This document shows positions 35,401 through 43,010 of a stretch of 64,000 nt of DNA, piece after piece. This DNA comes from Lytechinus variegatus (Eukaryota > Echinodermata > Echinoidea > Temnopleuroida > Toxopneustidae). The DNA lies in NCBI RefSeq assembly GCF_018143015.1, contig NC_054740.1:8884140-8948139 (forward strand), read 5' to 3'. Position numbers and translations under genes: made by a program. The notes beneath the pieces are model-generated. The model was given only the letters and a program-made list of their open reading frames with translations. It ran no database searches and was not told the origin of the DNA. Every line of letters starts with the position of its first letter. Within the stretch, counting starts at the first letter, position 1.

Positions 35401-35917
35401 GTATTTTACTGGACCCATTAGCCATTGGTGATTTTTAGATGGGGAAATAAAAGAGATGGGACACACAAATCCTGTTTCTGGTTTCAATGATTATAGTTCA
35501 GAAATCAATTTCATTCAATAATTATAACATAGGTAAATAATTTCTATTGTTGGGAATATAAAAAGTTCTTTTTTTGAAGGTTCCAGAATTTTCAGTTAAG
35601 ATTATGAGAGGATGTTGTAGTGTTGTAGCTCAGTGGATAAGTCTCTGAACTTTGAACCACAATGTCTCGGTTTCAAATCCCACCCCTGCGCTCATGTTCT
35701 TTGGCAAGGCACTTATCTGATGCAGTCCTTAAAAACATTGTATTAAGCACTATACAAATTTTGCATTTTTTACTTTTACTTGTATTTATTTTTTTTCAGT
35801 TGGTCAGCCGTCCAGGACATTGGGACGTGCAGGGCGGGAGCGGGAGTTGCCATCTGCCATTGCCTTATTTCATCCCTCAAGGAGATTCCTCGACCGAACA
35901 TGGTGAGCTGTGTATGA
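4718..35917 (+). CDS. KLHL8: Kelch-like protein 8 (whole spliced CDS span)
   Basis: KLHL8 family proteins are BTB-BACK-Kelch adaptors that bring substrates to CUL3-RING ubiquitin ligases in the cytoplasm. Eight exons join in frame: 4718-5401, 10904-11105, 30502-30645, 32426-32540, 33083-33267, 34389-34532, 35076-35277 and 35800-35917, all with GT-AG borders and matching phases. The product is 597 residues (human about 620): BTB about 30-140, BACK about 145-255, a linker, then six Kelch repeats from about 296 to the end. Assignment to KLHL8 rather than another KLHL rests on stretches remembered as near-identical to the vertebrate protein: [38 protein letters not shown] and the end [12 protein letters not shown]. 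The upstream frame is open to 4625, so an extra N-terminal exon is possible, but the ATG at 4718 has a strong context. Confidence 0.93.
7560..7800 (-). mobile_element. Possible retroelement tail (antisense)
   Basis: TTCAATTCAATTGTTTTATT followed by AT-rich sequence resembles, in reverse orientation, the 3' tail of non-LTR elements as often seen in marine invertebrate genomes. No reverse transcriptase segment is visible. A similar sense appears at 55390-55540. Confidence 0.25.
9130..9790. mobile_element. Palindromic MITE (GTCAAGTCCAC family), nested
   Basis: Inverted copies of ATCAAAATCGGATGTAAA (near 9143) and ATCCGATTTTGATGAAATTT (near 9560) enclose a centre with TGACGTCATTT. The right end (GGGGTGGACTTGACCTTTAA, ending 9651) matches the ends of the element at 26653-26959. 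Further copies of inner sequence (CATCGACT, TTTCACAAAACAG) at 9656-9790 indicate a second, nested or rearranged copy. Confidence 0.65.
9969..10620. mobile_element. GTCTCACC-flanked element with tandem units (copy 1)
   Basis: GTCTCACCCAC at 9969 and the inverted GTGGGTGAGAC near 10588 bracket about three ~150-bp units. Each unit contains AACTCCACAACCGTAAGT or a variant, TTTTTCAACCAAACTTG, CTGCATGTTATGCTGCAGTC and a GGTCA-rich block. Perfect AGGTCAAAGGTCA sites lie at 10289-10301 and 10437-10449. It shares the end motif and internal logic with 16559-17045 and 59936-61027. No coding capacity was recognised. Confidence 0.65.
10904..11105 (+). CDS. KLHL8: KLHL8 coding exon 2: end of BACK and linker
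   Basis: It continues in phase 0 after LLSK with [11 protein letters not shown] and [14 protein letters not shown], the conserved last helices of the BACK domain. A linker follows, ending TPRKSSA. The exon ends one base into a Gly codon before GTAAAT. This VRLP...RDLVDEA pattern is the classic BACK-to-Kelch junction of KLHL proteins. Confidence 0.95.
11229..12023. mobile_element. hAT-like non-autonomous element, 8-bp TSD
   Basis: It is flanked by the exact 8-bp duplication ACAAGTGT (11221-11228 and 12024-12031). The ends are inverted repeats: AGGGACTGTGATTTTCCG on the left, and AGGGACAGTGATTTTCCG for the right end on the other strand. The sub-terminal regions contain many CGGAA/TTCCG words on both sides. 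An 8-bp duplication with AGGG-type ends fits the hAT superfamily. The 795-bp body has only short open frames, so it would depend on transposase supplied elsewhere. Confidence 0.85.
12328..12394. repeat. Short dispersed repeat, copy 1
   Basis: CTAGTCTTGTGTGAAGACC...CTGCAGACTAGA recurs at 24631-24690 with the same hairpin-capable ends (CTAGTCT/AGACTAG). Confidence 0.6.
12718..13154. mobile_element. Harbinger-like MITE, copy 1 (CTA TSD)
   Basis: The left end GACACCGTTCTCACTAC and the right end CGTAATGAGAACGGCCTC are inverted copies, and CTA flanks both sides (12715-12717, 13155-13157). Internal ACTAGTTTACTGGAAACTA words repeat in both orientations. It is homologous throughout to 25795-26253. 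The 3-bp duplication of TA-containing sequence fits PIF/Harbinger, inferred from ends only. Confidence 0.82.
13158..14048. other. Intronic sequence, nothing firm
   Basis: AT-rich. A C/A-rich tract lies near 13291-13310 and fragments resembling palindromic MITE arms occur near 13690-13970, too diverged to delimit. Confidence 0.4.
14049..14265 (+). repeat. tRNA-like repeat, tandem unit 1
   Basis: It begins GAGGATTGAGG and is repeated 301 bases later. The tRNA-like core has perfectly pairing ends GAACCAG and CTGGTTC, an anticodon-arm-like GCTGC-CTGGCAA-GCAGT and a B-box-like GGTTCGAATTCC. The T-stem is mismatched, so a working tRNA is unlikely; it looks like a SINE or tRNA pseudogene. Confidence 0.7.
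14350..14550 (+). repeat. tRNA-like repeat, tandem unit 2
   Basis: Second copy of the 14049 unit with the same upstream block (GTTCATCATGACCTACATGT), the same GAACCAG/CTGGTTC ends and the same downstream block GCATGCGATCTTTAA. Differences are scattered substitutions and small indels. The spacing suggests a local duplication rather than independent insertions. Confidence 0.7.
14551..15858. other. Intronic sequence, nothing firm
   Basis: AT-rich in the first half, with a more mixed-composition stretch at 15100-15700. No exon, RNA gene or bounded repeat was recognised. Confidence 0.4.
15859..16263. mobile_element. Palindromic MITE family, copy B (empty site)
   Basis: Uninterrupted relative of 345-1236. 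Its termini are imperfect inverted repeats (about TTTAAAGCTAAATG on the left; TCTTAAAGATAAATG for the right end on the other strand). At 16022-16028 it reads CACTGAA straight through, where copy A carries the 489-bp insertion. Confidence 0.75.
16559..17045 (+). mobile_element. GTCTCACC-flanked element with tandem units (copy 2)
   Basis: It begins GTCTCACCTGCGAAGCAGAG, followed by GGCGCCGCTTTTCCGACGG. It ends GATGCAGGTGAGAC plus GGCCAGAGGCATTCCA. About two internal units carry AACTT.GAAAGT.TATGGA and perfect AGGTCAAAGGTCA sites at 16756-16768 and 16925-16937. It is the same family as the longer minus-oriented copy at 59936-61027. Confidence 0.8.
17093..17682. mobile_element. Palindromic MITE with long inverted ends
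   Basis: The left arm (AAGGGATGGTCTAAGCTGA, then AATAAATAGAGTAAAATTC) is matched in reverse by the right arm (GAATTTTACTCTATTTATTT, then CAGACCATCTCTTTA). The centre holds two inverted blocks around CATGTACATGTA. No coding potential. Confidence 0.75.
17683..21281. other. Intronic sequence, mostly unclassified
   Basis: AT-rich intron body. A (TA)n tract lies at 19500-19525. Inverted AAGTATTTTACTTAATTAAG and AGTAAAATACTT words at about 19990-20300 suggest a decayed palindromic element. No exon was recognised. Confidence 0.4.
19500..19525. repeat. (TA)n microsatellite
   Basis: About 13 uninterrupted AT/TA units. Confidence 0.95.
21282..21490. repeat. CGTATG-rich segment with perfect hairpin
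   Basis: CGTATG/CATACG and related words occur about a dozen times in both orientations. A perfect 18-bp stem with an AA loop spans 21418-21455 (arm GTCGAAAAATTTTGTGC). The start CACTGTCACACCTTGGTG looks like a transposon terminus, but no matching right end was found. Confidence 0.6.
21588..22082. mobile_element. Palindromic MITE (GGGGAAGTTCACC family), copy 1
   Basis: The left arm (GGGGAAATTCACACTGACAA, then ATTGCAAAAATAGCA) is the inverse of the right arm (TGCTATTTACAACAATC, then GATGAACTTCCCCTTTA). Inner inverted words GAGCAGCTTTCC and GGGGCAGCTGCTC follow. It is homologous to 61966-62455. Confidence 0.75.
22083..23792. other. Intronic sequence, no bounded feature
   Basis: G and C homopolymer runs occur at 22360-22370, 22500-22510 and 22967-22975. 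No exon or complete repeat was recognised. Confidence 0.4.
23793..24034. mobile_element. Short MITE with GGGGTGTTAAAACC ends
   Basis: GGGGTGTTAAAACCTCA on the left is matched by TGAGGTTTTAACACCCCC on the right, with AAAATT words just inside both arms. No clear target duplication. Confidence 0.7.
24035..25794. other. Intronic sequence, partly repeat-like
   Basis: A second copy of the short repeat of 12328-12394 lies at 24631-24690. CCCC-ACTATC words recur at 25200-25300. No exon was recognised. Confidence 0.4.
25795..26253. mobile_element. Harbinger-like MITE, copy 2 (TAA TSD)
   Basis: The ends GAGGCTGTTCTC and GAGAACAGCCTC are perfect inverted repeats, extending imperfectly through ACTAGTTT. 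TAA flanks both sides (25792-25794, 26254-26256), the duplication expected for PIF/Harbinger. It is better preserved than copy 1 and has the same internal blocks (GCTTTACATGAAGTGATTTT, CGTGTCACCCCACTGAGAGC). Confidence 0.87.
26653..26959. mobile_element. Palindromic MITE (GTCAAGTCCAC family)
   Basis: The left arm (AAAGGTCAAGTCCACCACAG, then TCATCAAAATCGGATGTAAA) is the inverse of the right arm (ACATTCGATTTTGATGAAAT, then GGAGTGGACTTGTCCTTT). It is a shorter, cleaner copy of the material at 9130-9651. Confidence 0.8.
27236..27800. mobile_element. G/C-run-bounded repeat element
   Basis: It begins GGGGGGGCACTCGACC and ends ACTGAGTGCCCCCCCCCC, roughly inverted ends. The GC content is well above the flanks, and GGGGTCC(T/C)...GGAACG words recur. 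Several short open frames cross it on both strands, but they are repetitive and unlike known proteins. Confidence 0.55.
27825..28105. repeat. Two-copy tandem duplication (~133 and ~148 bp)
   Basis: The unit starts CAGTTTTTAGGAAGACTTC at 27825 and again at 27958. Each copy continues through GGAAGGTCTTGAAA, TTTTAGAGGACTGTCATTA and ATGCCTTGGTACTCTACTAG. The second copy has a small insertion near TATCCTTTTATAG. Confidence 0.9.
28106..29020. other. Intronic sequence, nothing firm
   Basis: AT-rich, with no exon or bounded repeat recognised. Confidence 0.4.
29023..29206. mobile_element. Tc1/mariner-like MITE, TA TSD
   Basis: CAGTCAAACCTGTC on the left and GACAGGTTTGACTG on the right are perfect inverted ends, flanked by TA on both sides (29021-29022, 29207-29208). 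Internal sub-repeats of GACAGGT-type words occur. The TA duplication and CAGT start fit Tc1/mariner. At 184 bp it is non-autonomous. Confidence 0.87.
29209..30501. other. Intron 2 end, nothing firm
   Basis: AT-rich with a C run near 29350 and a G run near 29950. A pyrimidine-rich stretch leads to the acceptor at 30501. Confidence 0.4.
30502..30645 (+). CDS. KLHL8: KLHL8 coding exon 3: Kelch repeat 1
   Basis: It completes a Gly codon and encodes [20 protein letters not shown] through [19 protein letters not shown]. This is a full Kelch blade with the di-glycine after the first strand and the Tyr/Trp pair (CYDLRNNRW). The exon ends in phase 1 at ACG before GTTGGT, a weaker donor than the others. 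The domain text and phase both support this border. Confidence 0.92.
30646..32425 (+). other. KLHL8 intron 3
   Basis: 1.8 kb AT-rich intron with no recognised element. It ends TTCTTTGCAG. Confidence 0.8.
32426..32540 (+). CDS. KLHL8: KLHL8 coding exon 4: Kelch repeat 2
   Basis: It encodes [20 protein letters not shown] then [19 protein letters not shown]. The split Arg codon (AG|G) is completed in the next exon, where RRGLGV follows as in the vertebrate protein. Confidence 0.94.
32541..33082 (+). other. KLHL8 intron 4
   Basis: 542-bp intron with poly-C tracts near 32610 and 32767 and an ACATGTACAT word near 32967. It ends TTTTACCACAG. Confidence 0.8.
33083..33267 (+). CDS. KLHL8: KLHL8 coding exon 5: Kelch repeat 3
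   Basis: It encodes [20 protein letters not shown], then [20 protein letters not shown] and [28 protein letters not shown] is a strong KLHL8 signature. The exon ends in phase 1 before GTGAGT. Confidence 0.95.
33268..34388 (+). other. KLHL8 intron 5
   Basis: 1.1 kb intron. It holds a MITE at about 33608-33822 and otherwise AT-rich sequence. It ends TTTTGTAG. Confidence 0.8.
33608..33822. mobile_element. MITE with CAGGGGGTGTTT ends
   Basis: CAGGGGGTGTTTCACCAAGA on the left is matched by TTTGTAAAACACCCCCCTG on the right. AGTATGACTAAG and CTAAGTCATACTTAA form an inner inverted pair. It shares the GTGTTTCA-type end with several other small elements in the window. Confidence 0.75.
34389..34532 (+). 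CDS. KLHL8: KLHL8 coding exon 6: Kelch repeat 4
   Basis: It encodes [38 protein letters not shown] and VIDGFLYAI. The border splits a Gly codon (G|GT), keeping phase 1 at the same blade position as exons 5 and 3. Confidence 0.95.
34533..35075 (+). other. KLHL8 intron 6
   Basis: 543-bp intron. Its first 140 bases (TTTTCATGGACAGTTTTCTC ... TTTTCATGAAACACTCCCCT) form an imperfect inverted pair of the TTTCATGAAAC end type. It ends TTTTGGCAG. Confidence 0.75.
35076..35277 (+). CDS. KLHL8: KLHL8 coding exon 7: Kelch repeat 5 and start of 6
   Basis: It encodes [40 protein letters not shown] and [20 protein letters not shown], then CYDPITN. It carries one full blade and the first strands of the last. 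The exon ends two bases into a Ser codon (AG|T). Confidence 0.95.
35278..35799 (+). other. KLHL8 intron 7
   Basis: 522-bp intron. A tRNA-like SINE fragment (35619-35765) sits shortly before the acceptor TTTTTTTTCAG. Confidence 0.8.
35619..35765 (+). mobile_element. tRNA-derived SINE fragment
   Basis: A-box-like TGTAGCTCAGTGGATAAG and B-box-like GGTTTCAAATCCC, followed by a tail TTTGGCAAGGCACTTATCTG ... TAAGCACTATACAAATTTTG. The head also matches 41310-41400. The SINE lies inside KLHL8 intron 7. Confidence 0.75.
35800..35917 (+). CDS. KLHL8: KLHL8 coding exon 8: end of Kelch repeat 6 and stop
   Basis: It encodes [20 protein letters not shown] then [19 protein letters not shown] and TGA at 35915-35917. 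[11 protein letters not shown] closes the propeller, and the tail length matches vertebrate KLHL8. This confirms a complete C-terminus. Confidence 0.95.
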
Positions 35918-37638
35918 CGGAGGCAGGAACCCCGAGTGGCAGTTTCCACAAGAGGAGAGCGTTTAAACTCTTAAACATTATGAAAGATGTCTAGGACAAT
36001 GGCAGAGTAGCAATCTTGTCAGTGTTTCTGTAACTTTCACTTGCACCTTGAGTTTTAGGATGTATTGACTGAGGAGAAGTTCTCTGATAGCTCTAAAGTT
36101 GATTTGAATGACATCTGATGCAGCTTTATATACTACTTGAATAATGAACTTTTAGAGTTATATCTGCATGAAAAGAATATGGTGTGTTTTGTGGTCTATA
36201 TATAGCATTGTCTATCTAGAAGTATTCTATTGTGAGGCACACAATTATTGGCATAAGCCATGTTCAAGCTATCACTTCTAGTGCAGTCAAGTAAGGACTG
36301 CTGCCCGGTACACACATCTCAACTGGGTTTACGGCAAAGCATCGTGGATTGACTTCTTGCAAAGGTAATAAATGCTGTGACAGGGTGTTGAACCCACGAC
36401 CCCCTGATTTGAAGGTCAAGAGTCCGAACCATCAGATCAGATCCCTTCCAGGTGACTTAGGGGAGTCACACGATGATGATGTCTTCGACCTGGCTTGTTC
36501 TCTGGTGCAGGATGTGGTGATTCCTAGTTTGTCTTGAAGACATTATACCACTGAGGAACAACAAGAACATGAACTTCTATTGCCTACGGCAATCAGTAGT
36601 GTAGTCATGGATTGCACCATGAAAATCAAATAGATAACTAGAATCCATAAGGAGTGTGTGCTCACTGTGACAGATAGATCATAGATCCAAAGGTCTCCAT
36701 TGAAAACATGTGGCTTAGTACCACGATGACTGTTGTTAAATTGACTTGAAAGATGGTGGATGGATGCATGTATAACAGTTATGTCGTTTCTCTGCAACAA
36801 AAAAAACATCTGTTCATGTAGAATTGTAGATATGTCCAATTAATCATTGATTAAGAAAAAAATGTTATTATGGACTTGACTAGATACACTGTACTATGAT
36901 ATTCAAGATATTAGAGTGTGAGGGGAAAATATTTCTAAAATAAGAAATCATTGCAGCTCCTGTCTGCATTCTGCGTTCATTCCTAAGTGTCTTCATACAT
37001 GTATCTTTTCATACTTTTCTATTTAACTTTCTTCCATTCTTCAATGTGTAATATCTCAGCATGTTACTGAATTGAACATAAAATGTGTGGTGTCTTTGAT
37101 GAAAATAATAATATATGCATTAAAATAATATGCCCAAAGCACTGTATAATACAAAATAAAGTTCTGCTCAAGTGCTTAAAAGTTTAAAAAAGGATATTAG
37201 ACAGAAAATAAGTAGGTTTCGATTTTTTTGTGTTATTTTACCAAATGACATGAACAGATGCTGCTGCTGCTGCGAAGACTATTTCAAACAATGACAGGTG
37301 AAGCTTCTGCATTGTTGACCTTTCGAGTGTATTTTGGGAATCTGTGTATGAAGAGTCTGTTGTAGAATGTAATGAATAATGAAAATGATGGAATCATGGA
37401 AGTTATTGTGGTGTCAGGCTATTTATAATCCAACTATTTAGATAGGAGGCTTATTGTTGCCAGTTGTTCAAAAGGCTTTACTCTGTCAGGTTCATGCATC
37501 ATTATCCTAAAAGTATTCTTTAATGCAGTAGTCAATGAGTAGACATCTATATTGGTTAATTATACATGTATATTGCCTTGGATGTATTCACTATCATCAC
37601 TGTTTACCATGATGCTCTATTTTGGTTCCATGGCATAT
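35918..37638. other. Probable KLHL8 3' UTR and downstream sequence
   Basis: No further coding segment was found. AATAAA at 37155-37160 is one possible polyadenylation signal. Others occur further on (near 39583, 41293 and 41709), so the UTR end is not fixed. Confidence 0.4.
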
Positions 37639-37808
37639 GCTCTGGCGACAATTGCTCTGGCGACAATTGCTCTGCTGTAAATTCCACACACTAATGGACT
37701 TACCAACTTAAACACTTTATCCTAACCCTAAACCTAACATAACACCATATTGCAACCCTAACCCTATATCTTAAAGACAAAATACAGCCCAGAGCAATTG
37801 TCGCTGGA
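37639..37808. mobile_element. Small inverted-repeat element with CCTAACCCTAA core
   Basis: GCTCTGGCGACAATTG is present twice at the left end and once inverted at the right end (CAGAGCAATTGTCGCTGG). The centre contains degenerate CCTAACCCTAAACC words. Confidence 0.7.
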
Positions 37809-40800
37809 TAAAATGTTGTGTCAGTCGCAGCCTGAGGCTTTGCATGGAATTTACAACTAATTGCAGGTTAAAATTGTTCCTAAACTTCATTTTCAATCTT
37901 GAAGTTGATTGCTTTTCTGCTTCTCAAAACAGAGCATGATTTTGCTTTTCTAGAGTTAAAAAGTGATTCATTAATTGCAAAATTTGAATTTAGTTGGTCT
38001 GGTTCAAACTTTTCCTTTGATTAAGTATGTATGTACTTAAAGGAAAATGAAACTCAAAATCTCATACAACTCAACATCATTGATAAATACTGGGCAATCA
38101 AAATGAGTGCACTTATACCCCAATCCGATTTCCTGGTAAGGAGCTTCACCTATTCATAATTGTTATTCTTCGGGTTCAAAGTCTCTGGATGAAGGTTGCC
38201 ATTTTCCCGGGGTTTGTTCAAATTGTGATGTCAGTGATGAACTACATCTCTAAGTAGATATCTACATTATAGATTCTACATTTTCCAAACTGGCAAACTG
38301 GCAAATTAACCATAATTTGCCAATTTTGAAATCGTAGATGTGGGTGTAAAATTTATTATCAAAATTCATCAAATCATATTTCAAAACTATATAATAAAAA
38401 AAACAAATTGTGGATCAATATTTTAATGAGTTTAATGTGCACCGGTATATTTGATTTATTATTCAAAAAATAGAATGTATAATAGGCATATGTACATGTA
38501 TTAGAGATGTAGTTCGTCGCCGACGTCACAATTTTAACTAACCCCGTGAAAAATGGCGACCTCCATCCAAAGACTTTGAACCAGAAGCCCATCTTTGAAA
38601 GAGGTGATACTCCATACCAGGTGGATTCATTTTGATTATCCTACATTTTCTCAATGATATTATGTGATATTAGATTTTGAGTTAAATTTCGAGTTCAATT
38701 TTAAGTTAATACTTATCAATTAACTAAAACTTTGAATTTGCAAATTTCAATTTTTTTCTATAGTTGAATCCGATGCATTAATTGAAATTTGAAATTAATG
38801 GCTATGGTTAAAACTGATCCATAAATTGCAAATGTGCATCAATTGTAATTAAGTTTCATGCTACCCCCCCCCTTATACTCATTTGACTTAACTTAAAGGT
38901 TTTGTTTAACTTTGTGAGCAGCGGATTTAAAAAAATTCTCAAACCAAGATGAAATATGTGTACCAGTGCATGTATTAGAACTAATAAACCCTGAAAACAA
39001 CCATTATTGAGAATGAAAGGCTAAAACTACAAGGCAAACCCCGATTTTGTAAATAGGCGTCTTATAGACGCCTAAATAGTACACATAAGTGTATGGGATG
39101 AAATTAAGATGGTGTTTCCGGTCACTTTATATTTCAATTTTTGAAGCACTAAATAATTATTTTAGAACGCAATTTTTTCTGGGCTTCATTTTTGTAACAT
39201 ATCCTAGACACAGGTGACAAGTGTGACCTTCTAGCTCAGATTTTTTAAAAGTCAAACCAATGTTAACCAATCACTTTAATGCCTATTCCACACCCTTCAT
39301 GTAAAGACATTGTTAAACTAAATATTTTAGCAGTCTGTTAACCATTCAGTGTCTTTCATAGTTTTTCCACTCACCATTTTTTTTTTGTATGTGTGGCAAT
39401 GGGAGGATTAACAAGGAAAGAAGCCAAGTAAGGTTGCTACAAAAAATGCTGTTGGGACTTCATTCATTGTGTAATGATATTGAGAATGTAACAGTGTAAA
39501 TAATAGCAATATGAAGTGTATGTTGTAAAATTCATCATTTATTTATCTTCATTTGTTTATATTTGGACTTTAAATTCAAGGAATAAATAGTTCTGAGGGG
39601 TAAATTCACAATCGAGATGTTGTAAATGAATTTCCCTCAATTTCCAACTTATTTTTCTCTGACATGTACTAGGAGTCTTACTTTCAATAAGAAAAAAAAG
39701 AAAGAGAACTAGATATGTTATAGATATCAATCACAAGTGTATCTATGATTTTTTTAAATATTTTTTTACTGTTAGATATTGTTATCTTTGAATTTGCTTG
39801 TGTTTTCCATTGATGCCCAACAGATATGCAATGAAGTATGAAATTTCCCTCTTTATATAAATGAGAGGATTCATTTAATATGAAATACGTTTCGCTCATT
39901 AAATGAAAAATAAAAATTGTCCAATAGAAAAGGTGTATTTTCATACAAAGCTTATTGCCATCTTAGAGCAAAATATATTATGTGTGATAACCTATTGCCA
40001 ATTTTATTTGAAGGTTGGTTGAAAAATGACTTATGATTAAATTTCTTGCTATTTCTGCATGAAATGTAAGATTAAGAATTAAAAGATTTGGTCCTACCAC
40101 GTCAGACCAAAAGACGTTAAAAGATGGGAGTTGCTGCTTCCGTTTGGCGTTCAATGATTTAAGGGATAACACCTCGTTGATCTGGTGCTGCACAGTGGCT
40201 GCCAATCAATTGGGCAAAAATTAGGAGTATTTGTACTTCAGATTTCATTTTGAACAATAAAAATATCGATTTCATTCTAAATATGTGCAGAAAAATTGAT
40301 GTCTGCCTATTAATAAGACCTTAAAGTATAATGGGCAACAAACTTGTAACAATATGTTTATTTCTGGGGAATTACAATTCCATAATTTCAGAAATCAAAT
40401 TTGTTTCACTAGATGCCATCACAGCATCAAGAATAGTATACAATAGACTTGATGCATGGCTGATTGACAAGTGGTGGGTGAAGCTTCGTACTCTACTGCT
40501 ATGCCAGGCATTCATTCCAGCAGAGAAAACATCTTTGTTTTGTACAATTTAGGAAATTCAAACACCATTTGAAACAAATAGTTTATTATTTCTACATTAT
40601 TTCCTATTTTTATTCAGGTGTTGTATGGGAATGTAATTTTCCTTTCAAAACTCAGTCACTGTCTAGGAAATGCATTTTGTTGCCCTCTCTCTTAAAATAG
40701 TTTTACTCACTCGTGCATTGAATATGCGTATCATATTTTGCATCAAATTGAAGAGGGGCTCTAAACTTAGAAAATTTGTGTTATGAAAAAAAAACATTGA

Positions 40801-41309
40801 TGACCCTCATTTTCATTTAGGAATGCACTTCAATTACAGTTTCATTGGTAGATTGGGAACTATGAATACTTTTTAGTACCACAAACTCTATTGTATGATA
40901 TGTATATATAAGAGATGAATTTTTTTTACTGAAATATTCTACATATTTTAAAATGAGACCAGTTTTGTTCTCTTTCAAAGCAATATTAGTTCTTATTTGA
41001 ATTCTTTAGATAATTTTGTCTATATTTTTTTCTTGTGAAGTTCAAATGGAACAGAATATGAATGTTACTTAATTGTTTTAATGTTATGTGTCCATGTGGT
41101 CGACAATGTATTTACAAATATATATGCATATGCCTTGCATCTCACTTTTGCAGCAACAGTAAAAAATGAAAATGAATTAAAATGAATTTAAGTCTGCATA
41201 TGAAATGGACTTTTGATCGTTGACATTTTACTTTCAATTTACTATTTCTTATATATACGATTTAAATTTCAGCCTATGAAATTTTCTTCAATAAAGATAT
41301 ATTGTATCC
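37809..41309. other. Intergenic, no gene recognised
   Basis: AT-rich sequence between the convergent genes. Short open frames (for example near 40331-40552) have no family signal. A few T-rich and C-rich runs are present. Confidence 0.45.
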
Positions 41310-41420
41310 AGAGGTGTTATGGTCCAGTGGGTAAGTCTCTGGACTTTGACCCACAAGGTACTGGTTCAAAGCCCTGCTGCACTCATATCCTTTGAGAAGA
41401 CCTTTTATCTACATGTTTCT
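41310..41420 (+). mobile_element. tRNA-derived SINE fragment
   Basis: TATGGTCCAGTGGGTAAGTC, then GGTTCAAAGCCCTGC, corresponds to the head of the SINE at 35619 (TCTCTG.ACTTTGA.CCACAA is shared). Confidence 0.65.
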
Positions 41421-42129
41421 CAGATTCTTTATTCTCTCAATTATTTTGCTTGTAAAGGAGAAGAGGTTTAGATTTGCATCTGATTTAATTAATAGAGAAA
41501 TTTGCTAATGCTACTATTGCCTGTTTGTAATGATGTTCGAATAACAAAGGACATAGTCATTCTTTATGCTACTTCTGAAAATCTTCCAGAATCACAATCT
41601 TCCATTGTATTTCATTGATATGTTGTTCGATGTATTATTATTTTGAAATTCACAAGAGATGATATTTTTCTACTTACACTGTATTTGGATGTGGCAAGCA
41701 TAACTAAATAAAGAAAAAGAAAGCAATACTTTTTTTTTCTTGTTTTGTCTTTGTATTAAGTTCTTACATGCTATTTAAATCAAATTAAGATCTGCTTATA
41801 ATTCACAAAATATTATCTTACTTTTAATCTTAAAGAGAATTCTAAACATTATAATTCCATGGCTCTGAGAAGCGGGGGTCCTGGAGGTTGCAACCCCAGA
41901 AATTTTACTAGGACTTTGTAGCTCCCCTCAATATTTTTTTCTGTATGTCATTATGCTTCATTGACAAACTTATCACACAGCGAACAGTCACAAATCCTTT
42001 TTTTTTTAATTTTTAAAAATTACTTTAATTTCTTTATCGAAATCCTCTTACATTAAAGGACAAGTCTATCTCAAAAAATGTTGATTTGAATCAATAGAGA
42101 ACTAGAAATTTGATGTAGTGATTGGTGAT
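41421..42129. other. Intergenic, no gene recognised
   Basis: AT-rich. The last 70 bases (AAAGGACAAGTCTATCTCA, then TTGATTTGAATCAATAGAGA) look like one arm of the GTCAAGTCCAC MITE family cut by the SINE that follows. Confidence 0.45.
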
Positions 42130-42325
42130 TTTTTACCTGATTGCTAAGAAAGCATGAATGCTTGTAAGCAAGCAACCAGAGGACCGACGGCTTAAGGTCC
42201 CCTCCGAAGGACCTGGTACTGAGGATTAATGCTTTACCAAAGGGCACTAGCGCACCAAGTGGGATCGAACCCGGGTCACCGGAATACGAATCCCCCGCTC
42301 TACCGACTGAGCTATCGCGCCTCCT
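42130..42325 (-). mobile_element. tRNA-derived SINE, copy 2 (well preserved)
   Basis: On the minus strand the head reads GGAGGCGCGATAGCTCAGTC, GGTAGAGC, then GACCCGGGTTCGATCCC: strong pol III A and B boxes in tRNA spacing. The tail runs through GCATTAATCCTCAGTACC and TCCTCTGGTTGCTTGCTTAC to CAGGTAAAAAA. It is homologous to 1312-1478. The tRNA-like part continues directly into the SINE body, so it is not an independent tRNA gene. Confidence 0.85.
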
Positions 42326-42459
42326 TATGTCATTACACGAAATCATAATTGTTTCATGATGTGTCCAAAGGACACAGATGCCCCCACTTAACGCGATCAG
42401 AAATTCAATGACTGAACTTAATATCGTGCAGAATCCTACACACACCAATAATTGTATTT

Positions 42460-43010
42460 TTCTGTCATCTACCTACACACACCAGAATTCTTTAAAACCT
42501 GTTGATTATTCCCCAAGTAACTATGCATAAACAAACTTGCATATCTATAATGAGCTGTAACCTTTGACCTGCGGACTCCGATTTCAAACTTAGCCTGTAT
42601 TCTGGTGTCATCTACCCACACACCAAACATTTTTAATATCTGGTGCATATTTCCAAAGTTATCATGTGGAAACCAACTCGCATGTATAGTGAGCTTTGAC
42701 CTGCTGACCCCGAATTCAAACTTAGTCTGTATTTTAGTGTCATCTACCTACGCACCCAAATTTTTTTTAATCTGTTGAATATCTCACAAGTTATAATGCG
42801 GAAACCAACTAGCATATTTAATGAGCTGTGACCTTTGACCTGTGGACTCCGAATTAGAGCTTATCCTGTATTTTGGTGTCATAGACCTATACACCCAAAT
42901 TTTTAAAAATCTGTTGAATATTTCATAAGTTATCGTGCGGAAACCAACTCGCAAATTAGGTGTGACCTATGACCTGCAGACTCCGAAATCGAACTTAGCC
43001 TGTATTTATT
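42460..43010. repeat. 4-copy ~135-bp minisatellite
   Basis: GACCTG(C/T)(G/T/A)GAC(T/C)CCGA recurs near 42566, 42698, 42837 and 42971 (spacings about 132-139). Each unit also has GTGTCATCTACC or a variant, CACCCAAAT-type sequence, GGAAACCAACTCGCA and TGAGCTGTGACCTTTGACCT or variants. Confidence 0.85.

Noticed and set aside
37725..37770. Telomere or telomeric junction
   Set aside because: Only a few degenerate CCCTAA-type units, enclosed by a small inverted-repeat element and with ordinary sequence on both sides.
42255..42325. tRNA gene on the minus strand
   Set aside because: Good A and B boxes, but the sequence runs on into a SINE body shared with 1312-1478, so it is the SINE head.
42071..42448. 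125-codon minus-strand open frame
   Set aside because: It is almost entirely the tRNA-derived SINE at 42130-42325.
42460..43010. CRISPR-like array
   Set aside because: Whole ~135-bp units are repeated without short repeat/unique spacer alternation, and the DNA is animal nuclear.
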